A stretch of 32,781 nt of DNA from Deltaproteobacteria bacterium (GTDB lineage: Bacteria; Desulfobacterota; Dissulfuribacteria; Dissulfuribacterales; QOAL01), in NCBI GenBank assembly GCA_026986785.1, contig JALSNW010000034.1, positions 1 through 32,781 of the forward strand, in the 5' to 3' direction. Positions 6,313 through 15,192 of this stretch are shown piece after piece. The first letter of the stretch is position 1, and every line of letters starts with the position of its first letter. The translations under genes and the position numbers were made by a program. The notes beneath the pieces are model-generated. The model ran no database searches. It saw only the letters and a list, made by a program, of their open reading frames with translations, and was not told the origin of the DNA.

Positions 6313-7494
6313 TTAGATTATTGTTAGTTCCTGTTTGTCCAGTGTCAAGCGGATACAACCATCATTCTCTATGAGATACGTGTCCTCCAGACCAATCACG
6401 CCATATCTTTCCAGGATTATCTTTGGCTCGAGGGCCAATACCATCCCTGATTCGAGGCGCATCTTGTTTTTTTTAGAGATGAAAGGAAATTCATCCAGCT
6501 CAATGCCCAGGCCATGTCCGACAAATGGCACACGGCTGTTGCCAATGCCCATGAAGACATCGCTAATGCCCTCTTGGTCTGCCAAGGCCATTGCCCGTTC
6601 GTATATATCTCCTGCAATATTTCCTGGTCTCAATAGAGATTCCAATTCAGACAATATTCTTTTTATCTTTTCAAAGTGTTCCAATACAACAACCGGAGGG
6701 CTGCCCCAGAAGAACGGCCTGGTGATGTCGCAACAATATCCCTCGTACCATCCTCCAATATCTACACTTATGATCTCGTTTTTTCTCAACTTCTTGAAAG
6801 AGGCACCCTGCCCAAAGGCTGGATGGGGGCCTTCTCCGCCAACTGGGGTAAGCGTCCAGGCCGGGATCGTGGCACTTGTCCCTGATATCACTTGGTCCAT
6901 TCCCATCTCCTGGTTCCACAGCCGCATACGTATCAGCCCACAATGTCCCCTCTTCCTAAGCTCTGCTTCTACCAGGGCGGCAAGCTCTAACTCTGTCTCA
7001 GCCTTGTTTATCATCTCAGGTACCCTTTTTAATACCTCGTGGGCCTGGTTTGCCGCCACTTTAATACATTCTATCTCGTAGATATCCTTTATACTTTTTA
7101 TCTGTCTTATCGTCGTCGAGATGTCCTTGAATTGTGAATTGGGCCAGACGTTCTGGCTGTAAAAGAGAAATAGGTTGGCTGGTAATACATCCATCTCGAG
7201 GCCTATGGTTTTTGCCTCATGGAAGCCAAGTTCTCTGACTATCTCCTTGAAATGGCTGAGGCCTTTGAGTGGCTCTATTTGCTCCAGAGGGCTTTCTCTG
7301 AGCGCCCTTTCGTAGACACGCCATACCAGAAGGTGAGGAGGGGCCTTGGCTGGTATCAAAAGGTGTGCGTCCTGTACCGTATGCGTGAAATAAAAGAGAT
7401 CTGCATTTTGGCGCAACAGGACTATATCGATGTCCTCTTCAATCATCTTTGTCTGGAGTGCCTTTATCCTGTTAGGGATGAGTTGTTTCATCAC
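6313..7494 (-). CDS. M24 family metallopeptidase (Xaa-Pro aminopeptidase-like)
   Basis: This is a 393-residue cytosolic pita-bread-fold peptidase with a creatinase-type N-terminal domain (about 5-130) and an M24 catalytic domain (about 140-385). All five dinuclear metal ligands are present: D245 (SVDIGG), D256 (CCDITRP), H327 (VGHGLGIELDE), E356 (ALEPK) and E370 (GLEDT). The likely role is removal of N-terminal residues from X-Pro peptides. The reading frame opens with GTG directly after the TAA stop of the transglycosylase gene, and the next codon is ATG; either could be used, and no strong ribosome binding site is visible. It is the last gene of the M23-transglycosylase-M24 run, followed 95 bp later by the tRNA unit. 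Confidence 0.88.
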   Translation of the reverse strand: MMKQLIPNRIKALQTKMIEEDIDIVLLRQNADLFYFTHTVQDAHLLIPAKAPPHLLVWRVYERALRESPLEQIEPLKGLSHFKEIVRELGFHEAKTIGLEMDVLPANLFLFYSQNVWPNSQFKDISTTIRQIKSIKDIYEIECIKVAANQAHEVLKRVPEMINKAETELELAALVEAELRKRGHCGLIRMRLWNQEMGMDQVISGTSATIPAWTLTPVGGEGPHPAFGQGASFKKLRKNEIISVDIGGWYEGYCCDITRPFFWGSPPVVVLEHFEKIKRILSELESLLRPGNIAGDIYERAMALADQEGISDVFMGIGNSRVPFVGHGLGIELDEFPFISKKNKMRLESGMVLALEPKIILERYGVIGLEDTYLIENDGCIRLTLDKQELTII

Positions 7495-8397
7495 TTATAT
7501 CTGTTTTACTTTGCGTGCGACTTCGAGGACTGTTTTGGCATAGGGGGTGCTATGGTTATAATGCTTGATGACCTTTATCTGGTTCTTTTTGCGAAGATTT
7601 GGCTTCCAGCCATAAAACTGGAGATAATTGGCCATACTGGCAAGGGCATCTCCTGGTGAAAAGAGATCGACCTTGCCATCTTTGTCGTAATCTACGCCGA
7701 ATCTCAATGCATTTGATGGCATGAATTGACACAGGCCAATGGCGCCAAAAATAGAGCCCCTGATGGAAAATATATCTATGTTGTTAAGGGATGAATATAT
7801 GATAAGGCTTTTCAGCTCAGAGTATGCCCAGGTGGCCTTGTTTTTCATCCTCTTTTCTATCCTCTTTCGTTCCTTTTTCGACATGTTTTGATAACTTGAT
7901 GGAAGATAGGCCTTTATGCGTTCAAAGTCATCTGCCACTGCCATGCTGGCAAGGGTATTGAAGGCCAAGCCTGAGCCGAGATATCTACCAAGATCGGTTT
8001 CAACTAATAGGATGGCAACCTTTACCTCTTTTGGTATACCATATTGTTTTTCTATGGCATTCAGCAGTTGTCTATTATTCTGGATATATTGCTTTGCCCT
8101 TTTGATCCTCCTTTTTTGTAAAAAAATGTCATAATGTAATTTGGTTTCGTCGTGGGTAATCTTTCTGGGCATTATCCTGTTATCAAATTTCAACTCATCG
8201 TTTGTGAACAGGGCAATGATCTTTGACTCCTCAAATCCATCTGCTACCAACTGCCTTGCCAATCCTTGAAATACGGTAGGTATCTTTTGAAAGGCTGTCC
8301 CATCCTGGGCTGCGACTTGATGGCCAAAGAAGAAAAGAGATAGAAAGATTGCGGAAATAGCCGGGAAAACCATCTTGGCTGGGATTGATCTTGTCAT
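7495..8397 (-). CDS. Lytic murein transglycosylase, MltB/SLT type
   Basis: This 300-residue exported protein starts with a signal peptide (TM-like segment about 9-26, then HQVAAQ). It cleaves the MurNAc-GlcNAc bond of peptidoglycan in the periplasm. The catalytic Glu is E133 in AILLVETDLGRYLG. The downstream block GAIGLCQFMPSNALRFGVDYD, then DLFSPGDALASMANYL and YGWKP, is typical of the MltB family. I chose the ATG at 8397 because GGACAGG precedes it at good spacing and it follows the previous stop by one base (TAAGATG). A longer form from 8415 would add MDGQVK and lacks a ribosome binding site. It has no lipobox, unlike E. coli MltB. It is cotranscribed with the M23 peptidase upstream. Confidence 0.85.
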   Translation of the reverse strand: MTRSIPAKMVFPAISAIFLSLFFFGHQVAAQDGTAFQKIPTVFQGLARQLVADGFEESKIIALFTNDELKFDNRIMPRKITHDETKLHYDIFLQKRRIKRAKQYIQNNRQLLNAIEKQYGIPKEVKVAILLVETDLGRYLGSGLAFNTLASMAVADDFERIKAYLPSSYQNMSKKERKRIEKRMKNKATWAYSELKSLIIYSSLNNIDIFSIRGSIFGAIGLCQFMPSNALRFGVDYDKDGKVDLFSPGDALASMANYLQFYGWKPNLRKKNQIKVIKHYNHSTPYAKTVLEVARKVKQI

Positions 8398-8398
8398 C

Positions 8399-9880
8399 TT
8401 AACCTGTCCATCCATCCGGTGCAGTTGTTATCTTTTCTGTCTCAACAGAGATTATTTTAGGGGTATCAGGTTCTGTCAACAAGGGATGAAATCTTTTGAC
8501 AATGGCTAAGTAGGAGCCAAGAGCACCCTTTGGCAGATCCTGCGCTGAAGGGAAATGAATCTTGAGAGGATTTACAAAGTGGCCGTTTTTTTTGACCCGG
8601 TAGTCAAGATGTGGGCCAGTAGCATAGCCGCTTCTTCCTACATATCCTATTACCTGTTTTCTTGTAACCCTTACCCCTTTCCTGATGCCTTTGGCAAAGC
8701 GTGATAGATGCCCGTAATATGTCTTGTATCCACCCTTGTGGGAAATGATCACGATCCTTCCATATCCGCGTTGCCAGCCAGTGAAATTTACGATCCCGTC
8801 TGCCACAGCCATTATCGGGGTGCCTATGGGAGCGGCAAGATCCACTCCATAATGAGGTCTGTTCACCTTGAGAATGGGGTGAAATCTGCGTGAAGTGAAT
8901 CTCGAGGTAATGCGATAAACCTTTAGTGGAGATCTGAGAAAAGAGGTTCCCAGGGCCTTGCCCTCCGGGGAGAAATATCCCCCTGAAGAGGTCCCTTTAC
9001 CATTGAAATAATAGGCCTCGAGGCAACGTCCACTTTGGGAGCAGTACCTGGCCGCCAAGATCCTGCCATAGCCCACTGCCACGTCGTGCTTGTAATATTT
9101 TTCGAAAATGAGACTGAAGCTGTCTCCAAGATGTGCTTCTGTATTGAAGTCTATCCTCGATGCAAATAGTTCTGAAAACTTCCTGGCCAATTTGGGATCG
9201 AGACCAAAATCTGAAAACGAGTCAATGAGGCCACCAGAGATTACCCCTGTGGCCTTTATTATTTTCTTCTCAAGGACAACCGGTTTCTTGGCAAGGACAA
9301 AGACATCTGGTTTCAAGTAATCAGAACGGACTTCATAGACCTCGAAGGCACCCCGATGCCAGACAAGGGATCTGAAACTACCTGCAGAGTCAAAATACAA
9401 TTCGAATTGCTCCCCTTCTCTGCACCTCCTCAGGTCCACGGCCTTTTTCAGCTCTTCGAGGACCTTGTGCCGGGTCATGCGGTCAATATGATGACGTTTT
9501 AAAGCAGCATCAGGGTTTTCTCCCTTTCTCAAATGGTCTTTCTCGCTTTTGAGATCCACGAGAAGGTTCAGGTCTGGCTCTGGTTTTTCCAGTCCCAAGG
9601 GGTCTTGGAGGGGTTCTAATAAGGTGTCGGGATCCATGCTAAGAAGCTCGAATGTCTCTGGCAAGTAAGGTTCTTCAAATACGAAGAGCTCTCTGGCAGG
9701 ATCAGCTCCATTATCCTGGGTTATAGGGAAAAAATCCGTTTCTGCCTGTTGCATAAGGGCACAAGCCTGGAAAAAAAGACAGGCTATGGACAAGATACCT
9801 GCAATAGGCAAAAAGATATCGATCAGGGTTAAGGGGTGTTCTTCTTGGTTAGACAATGTCTTCTCCTCTCCCAGGGCCAT
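8399..9880 (-). CDS. M23 family (LytM-type) peptidoglycan metallopeptidase, membrane-anchored
   Basis: This 493-residue protein has an N-terminal membrane segment (about 18-43) and a long periplasmic region. Residues about 140-320 form a MepM-like N-terminal module, including TGVISGGLIDSFSDFGL and FEKYYKHDVAVGYGRILAA. Residues about 325-450 are the LytM catalytic domain. The zinc and catalytic residues are intact: H343 and D347 (HYGVDLAAPIG), H391 (YYGHLSRF) and H424 (GPHLDYR). It therefore should be an active DD-endopeptidase for crosslinked peptidoglycan, not an EnvC-like dead activator. It is first in an operon with the MltB-like transglycosylase, whose start is one base after this stop, so glycan and peptide cleavage are coupled. 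A promoter candidate lies upstream at 9980-10009. Confidence 0.88.
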   Translation of the reverse strand: MALGEEKTLSNQEEHPLTLIDIFLPIAGILSIACLFFQACALMQQAETDFFPITQDNGADPARELFVFEEPYLPETFELLSMDPDTLLEPLQDPLGLEKPEPDLNLLVDLKSEKDHLRKGENPDAALKRHHIDRMTRHKVLEELKKAVDLRRCREGEQFELYFDSAGSFRSLVWHRGAFEVYEVRSDYLKPDVFVLAKKPVVLEKKIIKATGVISGGLIDSFSDFGLDPKLARKFSELFASRIDFNTEAHLGDSFSLIFEKYYKHDVAVGYGRILAARYCSQSGRCLEAYYFNGKGTSSGGYFSPEGKALGTSFLRSPLKVYRITSRFTSRRFHPILKVNRPHYGVDLAAPIGTPIMAVADGIVNFTGWQRGYGRIVIISHKGGYKTYYGHLSRFAKGIRKGVRVTRKQVIGYVGRSGYATGPHLDYRVKKNGHFVNPLKIHFPSAQDLPKGALGSYLAIVKRFHPLLTEPDTPKIISVETEKITTAPDGWTG

Positions 9881-9953
9881 CCAAAATCATAAGATCCAGT
9901 CCCATGTGCTATCCTATGGAAAACTTAGCATATTTTGGGCCAAATCTCCTTTG

Positions 9954-9986
9954 ATAGGGAATAGATTTAAAAAATAGGAAATAGAT
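9954..9986. repeat. Two 13-bp direct repeats at 20-bp period, operator-like
   Basis: ATAGGGAATAGAT (9954-9966) and ATAGGAAATAGAT (9974-9986) match at 12 of 13 positions and are offset by 20 bp, about two helical turns, so both face the same side of DNA. They overlap the -10 box and the predicted start of the promoter for the murein-hydrolase operon, which suits a repressor site. Confidence 0.4.
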
Positions 9987-10009
9987 GTAAACATCCAATG
10001 ATTTGTCAA
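9980..10009 (-). promoter_or_regulatory. Promoter candidate for the M23/transglycosylase/M24 operon
   Basis: On the minus strand a perfect TTGACA (10009-10004) is followed after 18 bp by TCTATT (9985-9980). Transcription would begin near 9973, leaving a leader of about 90 nt before the M23 gene. It sits just past the yjbQ stop codon. Confidence 0.4.
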
Positions 10010-10016
10010 GAAGGTC

Positions 10017-10421
10017 TCATGCCCTGACAGGTTTGAGCCAGAGTTTTCTCCTTCTGGGACCATCAAATTCACAGAAAAAGATGCGTTGCCATGTGCCGAG
10101 GCATAGACGACCATCTTCAACAATGACTATCACACTTTCCCCCACAATGGAGGCCTTTATATGTGCTGGTGAATTCCCTTCCATGTGTTTATAGTCAAAG
10201 TTCCACGGGATGATCGTATTGAGGACCTTTACAATGTCTCTCCTAACTGCAGGATCAGCTCCTTCATTTATGGTCACTGCACCGGTGGTATGAGGGCAGT
10301 ATATACAGAGAAGCCCTGATTTCAGGTCCATTTCATCCAACTTTTGCTGAACTTGAGACGTTATGTCTACAAATTCTGTCCTATTGCCAGTAACGATTTC
10401 TAACAAAGGTGTCTTGCCCAT
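10017..10421 (-). CDS. yjbQ: YjbQ family protein (UPF0047)
   Basis: This 134-residue cytosolic protein is full length for the family. The three family motifs are in order: CPHTTGAVTINEGADP (about 42-57), HMEGNSPAHIKASIVG (about 79-94), and LGTWQRIFFCEFDGPR (about 108-123). The conserved His and Glu residues of the putative metal site are present. E. coli YjbQ has weak thiamine-phosphate synthase activity and the family is often labelled a secondary thiamine-phosphate synthase, but its main role is not settled. No thiamine genes are near. The gene is oriented with the murein-hydrolase operon downstream, but a promoter candidate in the gap suggests separate transcription. The upstream leader carries a small GGGAC/GTCCC hairpin (10449-10462). 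Confidence 0.9.
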   Translation of the reverse strand: MGKTPLLEIVTGNRTEFVDITSQVQQKLDEMDLKSGLLCIYCPHTTGAVTINEGADPAVRRDIVKVLNTIIPWNFDYKHMEGNSPAHIKASIVGESVIVIVEDGRLCLGTWQRIFFCEFDGPRRRKLWLKPVRA

Positions 10422-10740
10422 GAGTCAACACCTGAAGAGTTTATTTGAGGGACTTTTGTCCCGATAAGGATATTGGTCTGAAGGTCAAGGTTGTGGCGAT
10501 TGTTAAAAACCAAAAAGCTGCATTGAGAACATAAAGACATGTAACCAAATATAGCCCATGAACAGCCCTGGGAAAAGATAAAATTTTTGGGATTGAGATT
10601 TTTTTGATGATTTGTCTTCAGGCCCTATTTTGAGCTGTTAAAAAGTTGTTAAAAACTTCAAATTTCTTTGAAATTACTTGAAATTATTTTAAAAAAAAGT
10701 TAGAAAAAAAGATTAACAACTAAAACTTAAACTAAAATTA
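10422..10740. other. AT-rich divergent intergenic region, yjbQ and HDOD-kinase
   Basis: No gene is seen. The yjbQ side contains a 5-bp perfect hairpin, GGGAC-TTTT-GTCCC (10449-10462). The kinase side (10620-10740) is strongly A/T-rich, with repeated GAAATT elements (near 10659-10686) and no convincing ribosome binding site before the ATG at 10741. I could not assign a promoter with confidence. Confidence 0.4.
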
Positions 10741-13299
10741 ATGGTCAAGACCTGTCTAAAAACTTCACGTAGGAGAGTTTTACCATCACTTCCTGTGGTG
10801 GTTTTCAGGTTGATCAAGGTTACAGAAGACGAAACGAGATCTCTGATAAACCTTGCTGAGCTAGCGGGTAAGGATCCAGTCCTTTCTTCTCAGATTCTAA
10901 AACTTGCCAATTCCCCTTTGATGAATACGGGAAGGCCGGTTAGGTCTCTATCCCAGGCTGCTCTCAATCTTGGGACTTCAACAATTCGCAATCTGGCAAT
11001 TACAGTGGCGGTGTGTCAGTCATTTGCCAGGTTGGAGGTGCCTGGTAATTTTTCCATCTCTGCGTTTTGGAATCATAGCCTTTCCTGCGCGATCATCGCC
11101 AAACTACTTGCTGAACACTCTATGGATACTGCCCCCGAGGAGGCCTTTGTCGCAGGCCTTCTCCACGACATCGGACAACTCGCCTTGGTTGTCAGAGATC
11201 CTGACAAGTTTGAAAAAATCGTCCAAAATCCCCACACTGGACAGACCATTCTTGAATCGGAGAGACAGGCCTGGGGGCTGGATCATGCCCAAGAAGGCTA
11301 TAGGTTGTTGAAGGACTGGGGTATTCATCAGAATATCCTGGACTGTGTAAGATATCATCATCGAGACGCCAAGGAGATAGCATTGTCTTCCGAGGTTGTT
11401 CGCATAGTTTTTCTTGCAGATCTCTTTAGCCATTTTGGTAGTGGTGGTTCCAGTCTTGATATACAACAATTCTATCAAATGCTTGATCAATTTGCCCTCA
11501 AGGCTGGCCCTGAAGGTTTGGAAGGGCTTTTAAAGAGGGCGCGTTCTGAGATAAAGACGGCCAGCAATGAATTAGGTCTCAATGTGGCAACCAGCAAGGC
11601 CGAGGCAAAGATTCCCAGAATCGATGCAAGGGCTAAAGAAGATCAGGTACTTTTGGCAGACAAGGCCCTTGACCTGGCTGTCCTGACAGGCACACTTGAT
11701 TCTCTGTTGGCAGTGTCCAGCCAGGATCAATTGAAGAGCCAGATTTTTTCCTCTATAGGTATCCTGACTGATTCTCAAACAGCCATTTTTTTCCTTAAGA
11801 AGAAACAATCTCTTGTAGGTCTTTATGCAAAGGGTACGAGGGATGACAGCCTGGTAAATCAGATTCACATCTTGGGCCTGGACGATTCCATCTGGGAGGA
11901 GGCCTTTCGTACCGCCTTGCCCATTCATTCCCATCTCTTTTTCAAGAGACATAAGATGAGGATCATCGATGAACAGATCAGGGATTATGTAGGTGGGGAC
12001 TTCCTCGTGGTGCCTGTATTTGCCTGGGGCAGGGCAGAGGGGGCCTTGGTGCTGTCCATGTCTTGGGATTCCTGGGTTGAACTCGAGCCAGGAAAGGAAC
12101 TGTTGATGCTGCTGGCACGGCAGATTGGGCATGTCTACGAGGGATTGAGATATCGTAGGCTGTGGGAAAAAGAACACCTGATAAATGATATAATTGTAAA
12201 AAAGAGTTCTGTCGGTATTGTCTTGACCACTTATTCTGGTGAGACAATATCGTGTAATCCTTCTGCACGTGCCTTTTTGGGTATAAATGGGACTGGCTTC
12301 AGGGACTTGAATATTTTTGATTTCCTGGGGCTCGATGACAAGAACACCAATTCCTTGCTGGGAGAGGTGACTCCAGGAAAGAGTCAGAATCTTGGCAGAT
12401 TCAGGATAGATGTTCAAGATAATAGGCCTGTATGGCTTGAAGTAGAGGTGGCACCTGTCTCGATCTCTGGGCTCGATCGATTGCTATTTTTGATAAGGGA
12501 TGTAACAGCCGAGGTTGCCTTGGATTTGGAGAGGAAGAATAGGGCAATCTGGTTGGAGAAAGAGCTTACCAAAAAGACAGAGGAGCTACGAAAGGCACAG
12601 GAGAAACTGATTCAGGCCGAGCGGTTGGGTGCCACCAGCCAATTGGCAAGAAAAGTGGTGCATGAAGTCAATAATCCCCTTGGGATAATAAAGAATTTTT
12701 TAAAGATTTTGAAAATACAAAAGGAAACCGGTGAAATAGATGACAAGACCATCGATGCAATAAGCTCAGAGATAGATAGGGTGGCTCGTCTCTTGAGGCA
12801 GCTTGGCAATTTTGCCAGTGCTCAGCATGGACAAGATATGTCTGGCTCTGCATCTATTGATTCTGTCGTGCGAGAATTGGAGCTCCTCATGAAGAAGACA
12901 TTGGCGGAGAAAGGGGTCAGCCTTGAGACAGAGATCGAAAAGGGCCTTCCTTCAGTAAAGATGTCGCCAGATAACCTGAAACAGGTCCTTGTCAACCTGA
13001 TAAAAAATGCCGATGAGGCCTTGGAAGGTCCTGGAAGGATTCTTGTCAGAGCATTTCAACAAGACGGTGATTCCAAATACGTCCTGTTAGAGGTAGCAGA
13101 TACTGGGCCGGGGATCCCCAAGCAGATTCGCGAAAAGGTCTTTGATCCCTTCACCACTACCAAAGGGGCTGACAATGCAGGACTTGGTCTATCGGTGTGC
13201 TATGGGCTTGTCAATGCCTGTGGCGGAGAAATAATCCTTAGTCAGGAGGAGGGGTTTAATACTGTAGTAAGAATCAGGCTTCCAATAGCATTGGGTTAA
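10741..13299 (+). CDS. HDOD-GAF-PAS sensor histidine kinase
   Basis: This is an 852-residue cytosolic fusion. An HDOD domain occupies about 10-210 (ILKLANSPLMN near 53; FVAGLLHDIGQLALV near 137-151; a later YHHR). A GAF-like region spans about 300-465 and a PAS domain about 480-600 (GIVLTTYSGETISCNPSAR). A short coiled coil leads to a HisKA domain with the phospho-acceptor H641 (VVHEVNNPLGIIKNF). The ATPase domain (about 730-850) has the N box NLIKNADEAL, G1 DTGPGIP and G2 GLGLSVCYG. There are no membrane segments, so the input is intracellular. The start is poorly marked: no ribosome binding site is seen and an in-frame stop lies about 25 nt upstream. A hybrid kinase follows after 18 bp, so the two probably form one phosphorelay. 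Confidence 0.9.
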   Translation: MVKTCLKTSRRRVLPSLPVVVFRLIKVTEDETRSLINLAELAGKDPVLSSQILKLANSPLMNTGRPVRSLSQAALNLGTSTIRNLAITVAVCQSFARLEVPGNFSISAFWNHSLSCAIIAKLLAEHSMDTAPEEAFVAGLLHDIGQLALVVRDPDKFEKIVQNPHTGQTILESERQAWGLDHAQEGYRLLKDWGIHQNILDCVRYHHRDAKEIALSSEVVRIVFLADLFSHFGSGGSSLDIQQFYQMLDQFALKAGPEGLEGLLKRARSEIKTASNELGLNVATSKAEAKIPRIDARAKEDQVLLADKALDLAVLTGTLDSLLAVSSQDQLKSQIFSSIGILTDSQTAIFFLKKKQSLVGLYAKGTRDDSLVNQIHILGLDDSIWEEAFRTALPIHSHLFFKRHKMRIIDEQIRDYVGGDFLVVPVFAWGRAEGALVLSMSWDSWVELEPGKELLMLLARQIGHVYEGLRYRRLWEKEHLINDIIVKKSSVGIVLTTYSGETISCNPSARAFLGINGTGFRDLNIFDFLGLDDKNTNSLLGEVTPGKSQNLGRFRIDVQDNRPVWLEVEVAPVSISGLDRLLFLIRDVTAEVALDLERKNRAIWLEKELTKKTEELRKAQEKLIQAERLGATSQLARKVVHEVNNPLGIIKNFLKILKIQKETGEIDDKTIDAISSEIDRVARLLRQLGNFASAQHGQDMSGSASIDSVVRELELLMKKTLAEKGVSLETEIEKGLPSVKMSPDNLKQVLVNLIKNADEALEGPGRILVRAFQQDGDSKYVLLEVADTGPGIPKQIREKVFDPFTTTKGADNAGLGLSVCYGLVNACGGEIILSQEEGFNTVVRIRLPIALG

Positions 13300-13317
13300 A
13301 GGGAAAGGGATAGAGGC

Positions 13318-15192
13318 ATGTCTTTGGCTTCCGCAACGGTATTGGTAATAGATGATGAACAAGAGATGAGAAATAGCCTAAGTGTGCTATTGACCCATGC
13401 TGGCTTTATTGCCACTACCGCAGCAAGTGTGGGAGAGGGACTGAATCTTCTGAGTAACAATTTTTATGATGTGGTGATCACCGATTTCTTCCTGCCTGAC
13501 GGGACGGGTTCTGACATTATGGAATATTGCAGAGACTATTGTCCCAAGACCAGGGTGATCGTAATGACAGGATATGCCTCCCTTGAGACTGCGGTTCAGG
13601 CATTGAGGCTTGGCGCCTTCGATTATGTGATTAAACCCTTTGATTTCGATCTCCTTTACCATTCCCTTCAACGTGCCCTTGAACATATTCGCATGATGGA
13701 TGAGATAGCCCTGGCAAAAGAGAGATATAGGGCCCTTATAGAGGATTTGAATGAAGGCTATATGATAATCAAGGAGGGTTATATCCATTATGCCAATACA
13801 AAAATGGCAGATATCCTCAACTGTAGATTGGATGAACTTCTTCAAAGGCCTGTACTAAGTTTCGTGGATTATGGCCATCAGCAGGTATTGAGAGAGAAGA
13901 TGAAGATTCTCGAAAATTCGCCTGGGGCCTTTTTCTTGGAAGAGGTGGTCTTGAGGGACTGCAAGGGCAATACTGTGCCGGCAGAATTGAGAATGACCAA
14001 TACCATAGGGGAACATCTGGACAGTGGTGTAATTCTCATATGTCGGGAAATCACGGAACGCGACGTATTGTGGAATAGGTTGGTGAGGGCAGAGCGTCTT
14101 GCAACAATGGGGGAGATGATGGCTGCTGTTGCTCATGAACTCAATAACAAGCTCACTCCAATACTTGGATACTCAGAGATACTCAGTGCGGATCTTGCCA
14201 AGGAACAGCTTGAAAAGGGGATCGAGGGGATACGTAGCGCTTCCCTCAGTGCCCAGAAGATAGTAAATTCCCTCCTGCTATTTTCCAGGAGGGAAAAGCC
14301 TGCAAAGATCAGGTGCAACGTTAACGATATCGTCAAAAATGCATGTAACATGGTGAGGACCTGGATAGGAACCTCTAAGATAGAGATAGATCTCGATCTG
14401 AATGATTCTCTCTCAGCCGTCATGGCAGATCCCCATCAGTTGGAGCAGGTGATAACGAACCTTCTGAAGAATTCTGTGGATGCCTTGGAGGCCAAGGGTG
14501 GATTGATCCGCATAAACACTTCCTTCGACAACAGAAACGTGGTCATAACGGTCATGGACAATGGTCCTGGGATTCCGCCAGAGATAATAAAGAATATATT
14601 TGATCCCTTCTTTAGCACCAAACAGGACAAAAACGGTACAGGACTTGGCCTAAGTATCTGTCATGGAATAATCAAGGAACATGGTGGAGATATTAAAGTC
14701 TCTTCTCGAAGTGGCAAGACAACCTTCACCTTGATACTCCCTGCCATCGAGTCCATGAACGAAAGCTTTGTACAGGCAACGGATTCGAGTGCGGTCGATG
14801 TGAAATTTGAGAGTCGGCCCCGGGTGTTGGTAGTGGACGATGAGTACGAGATCTCTGAATTGATCCTGGAGGTATTTTCAGATACATTTCACGCCGTTTC
14901 GGCCTCGAATGGTCTTGAGGCCTTGGATCGAATAAAACAACACCATTTCGACGTGATAGTCTCCGATCTAAAGATGCCAGAGCTCAATGGTATAGAGATG
15001 TACAAGAGACTGTTGAAAGAATACCCGGAGTACGAGGGTAAGATTGTTTTTACTACTGGTATCGTTTCAGATCTTGAGACCCAGGAATTTCTTCAGAGAA
15101 ACAATCTCCCTTATCTCAGAAAACCATTCAAGATGAAAGAACTCTTTGGGGCAGTAAGCCGTATCATCGAGAAGCAGTCCAAGATCAATTGA
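13318..15192 (+). CDS. Hybrid signalling protein: REC-PAS-HisKA-HATPase-REC
   Basis: This 624-residue soluble protein has an N-terminal receiver (about 7-120; acidic pair D12/D13, phospho-site D56 in [14 protein letters not shown], and K in VIKPFD). A PAS domain follows (about 138-245). The HisKA domain has H273 ([17 protein letters not shown]) and the ATPase domain has [17 protein letters not shown] and [11 protein letters not shown]. The C-terminal receiver (about 498-615) has phospho-site D550 ([11 protein letters not shown]) and LRKPFK. All catalytic residues are intact. It has no DNA-binding or other output domain, so it probably relays phosphate between the adjacent HDOD-kinase and an unlinked target. 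Its 3' end overlaps the convergent M48 gene by 8 bp. Confidence 0.9.
   Translation: MSLASATVLVIDDEQEMRNSLSVLLTHAGFIATTAASVGEGLNLLSNNFYDVVITDFFLPDGTGSDIMEYCRDYCPKTRVIVMTGYASLETAVQALRLGAFDYVIKPFDFDLLYHSLQRALEHIRMMDEIALAKERYRALIEDLNEGYMIIKEGYIHYANTKMADILNCRLDELLQRPVLSFVDYGHQQVLREKMKILENSPGAFFLEEVVLRDCKGNTVPAELRMTNTIGEHLDSGVILICREITERDVLWNRLVRAERLATMGEMMAAVAHELNNKLTPILGYSEILSADLAKEQLEKGIEGIRSASLSAQKIVNSLLLFSRREKPAKIRCNVNDIVKNACNMVRTWIGTSKIEIDLDLNDSLSAVMADPHQLEQVITNLLKNSVDALEAKGGLIRINTSFDNRNVVITVMDNGPGIPPEIIKNIFDPFFSTKQDKNGTGLGLSICHGIIKEHGGDIKVSSRSGKTTFTLILPAIESMNESFVQATDSSAVDVKFESRPRVLVVDDEYEISELILEVFSDTFHAVSASNGLEALDRIKQHHFDVIVSDLKMPELNGIEMYKRLLKEYPEYEGKIVFTTGIVSDLETQEFLQRNNLPYLRKPFKMKELFGAVSRIIEKQSKIN

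Noticed and set aside
10449-10462. GGGAC-TTTT-GTCCC hairpin upstream of yjbQ as a riboswitch
   Set aside because: It is a single short stem with none of the conserved TPP or other riboswitch elements; mentioned only as a small hairpin.
11572-12417. 281-codon minus-strand frame
   Set aside because: It is entirely antisense to the HDOD-GAF-PAS kinase, whose domains are intact; the frame has no recognisable domain.
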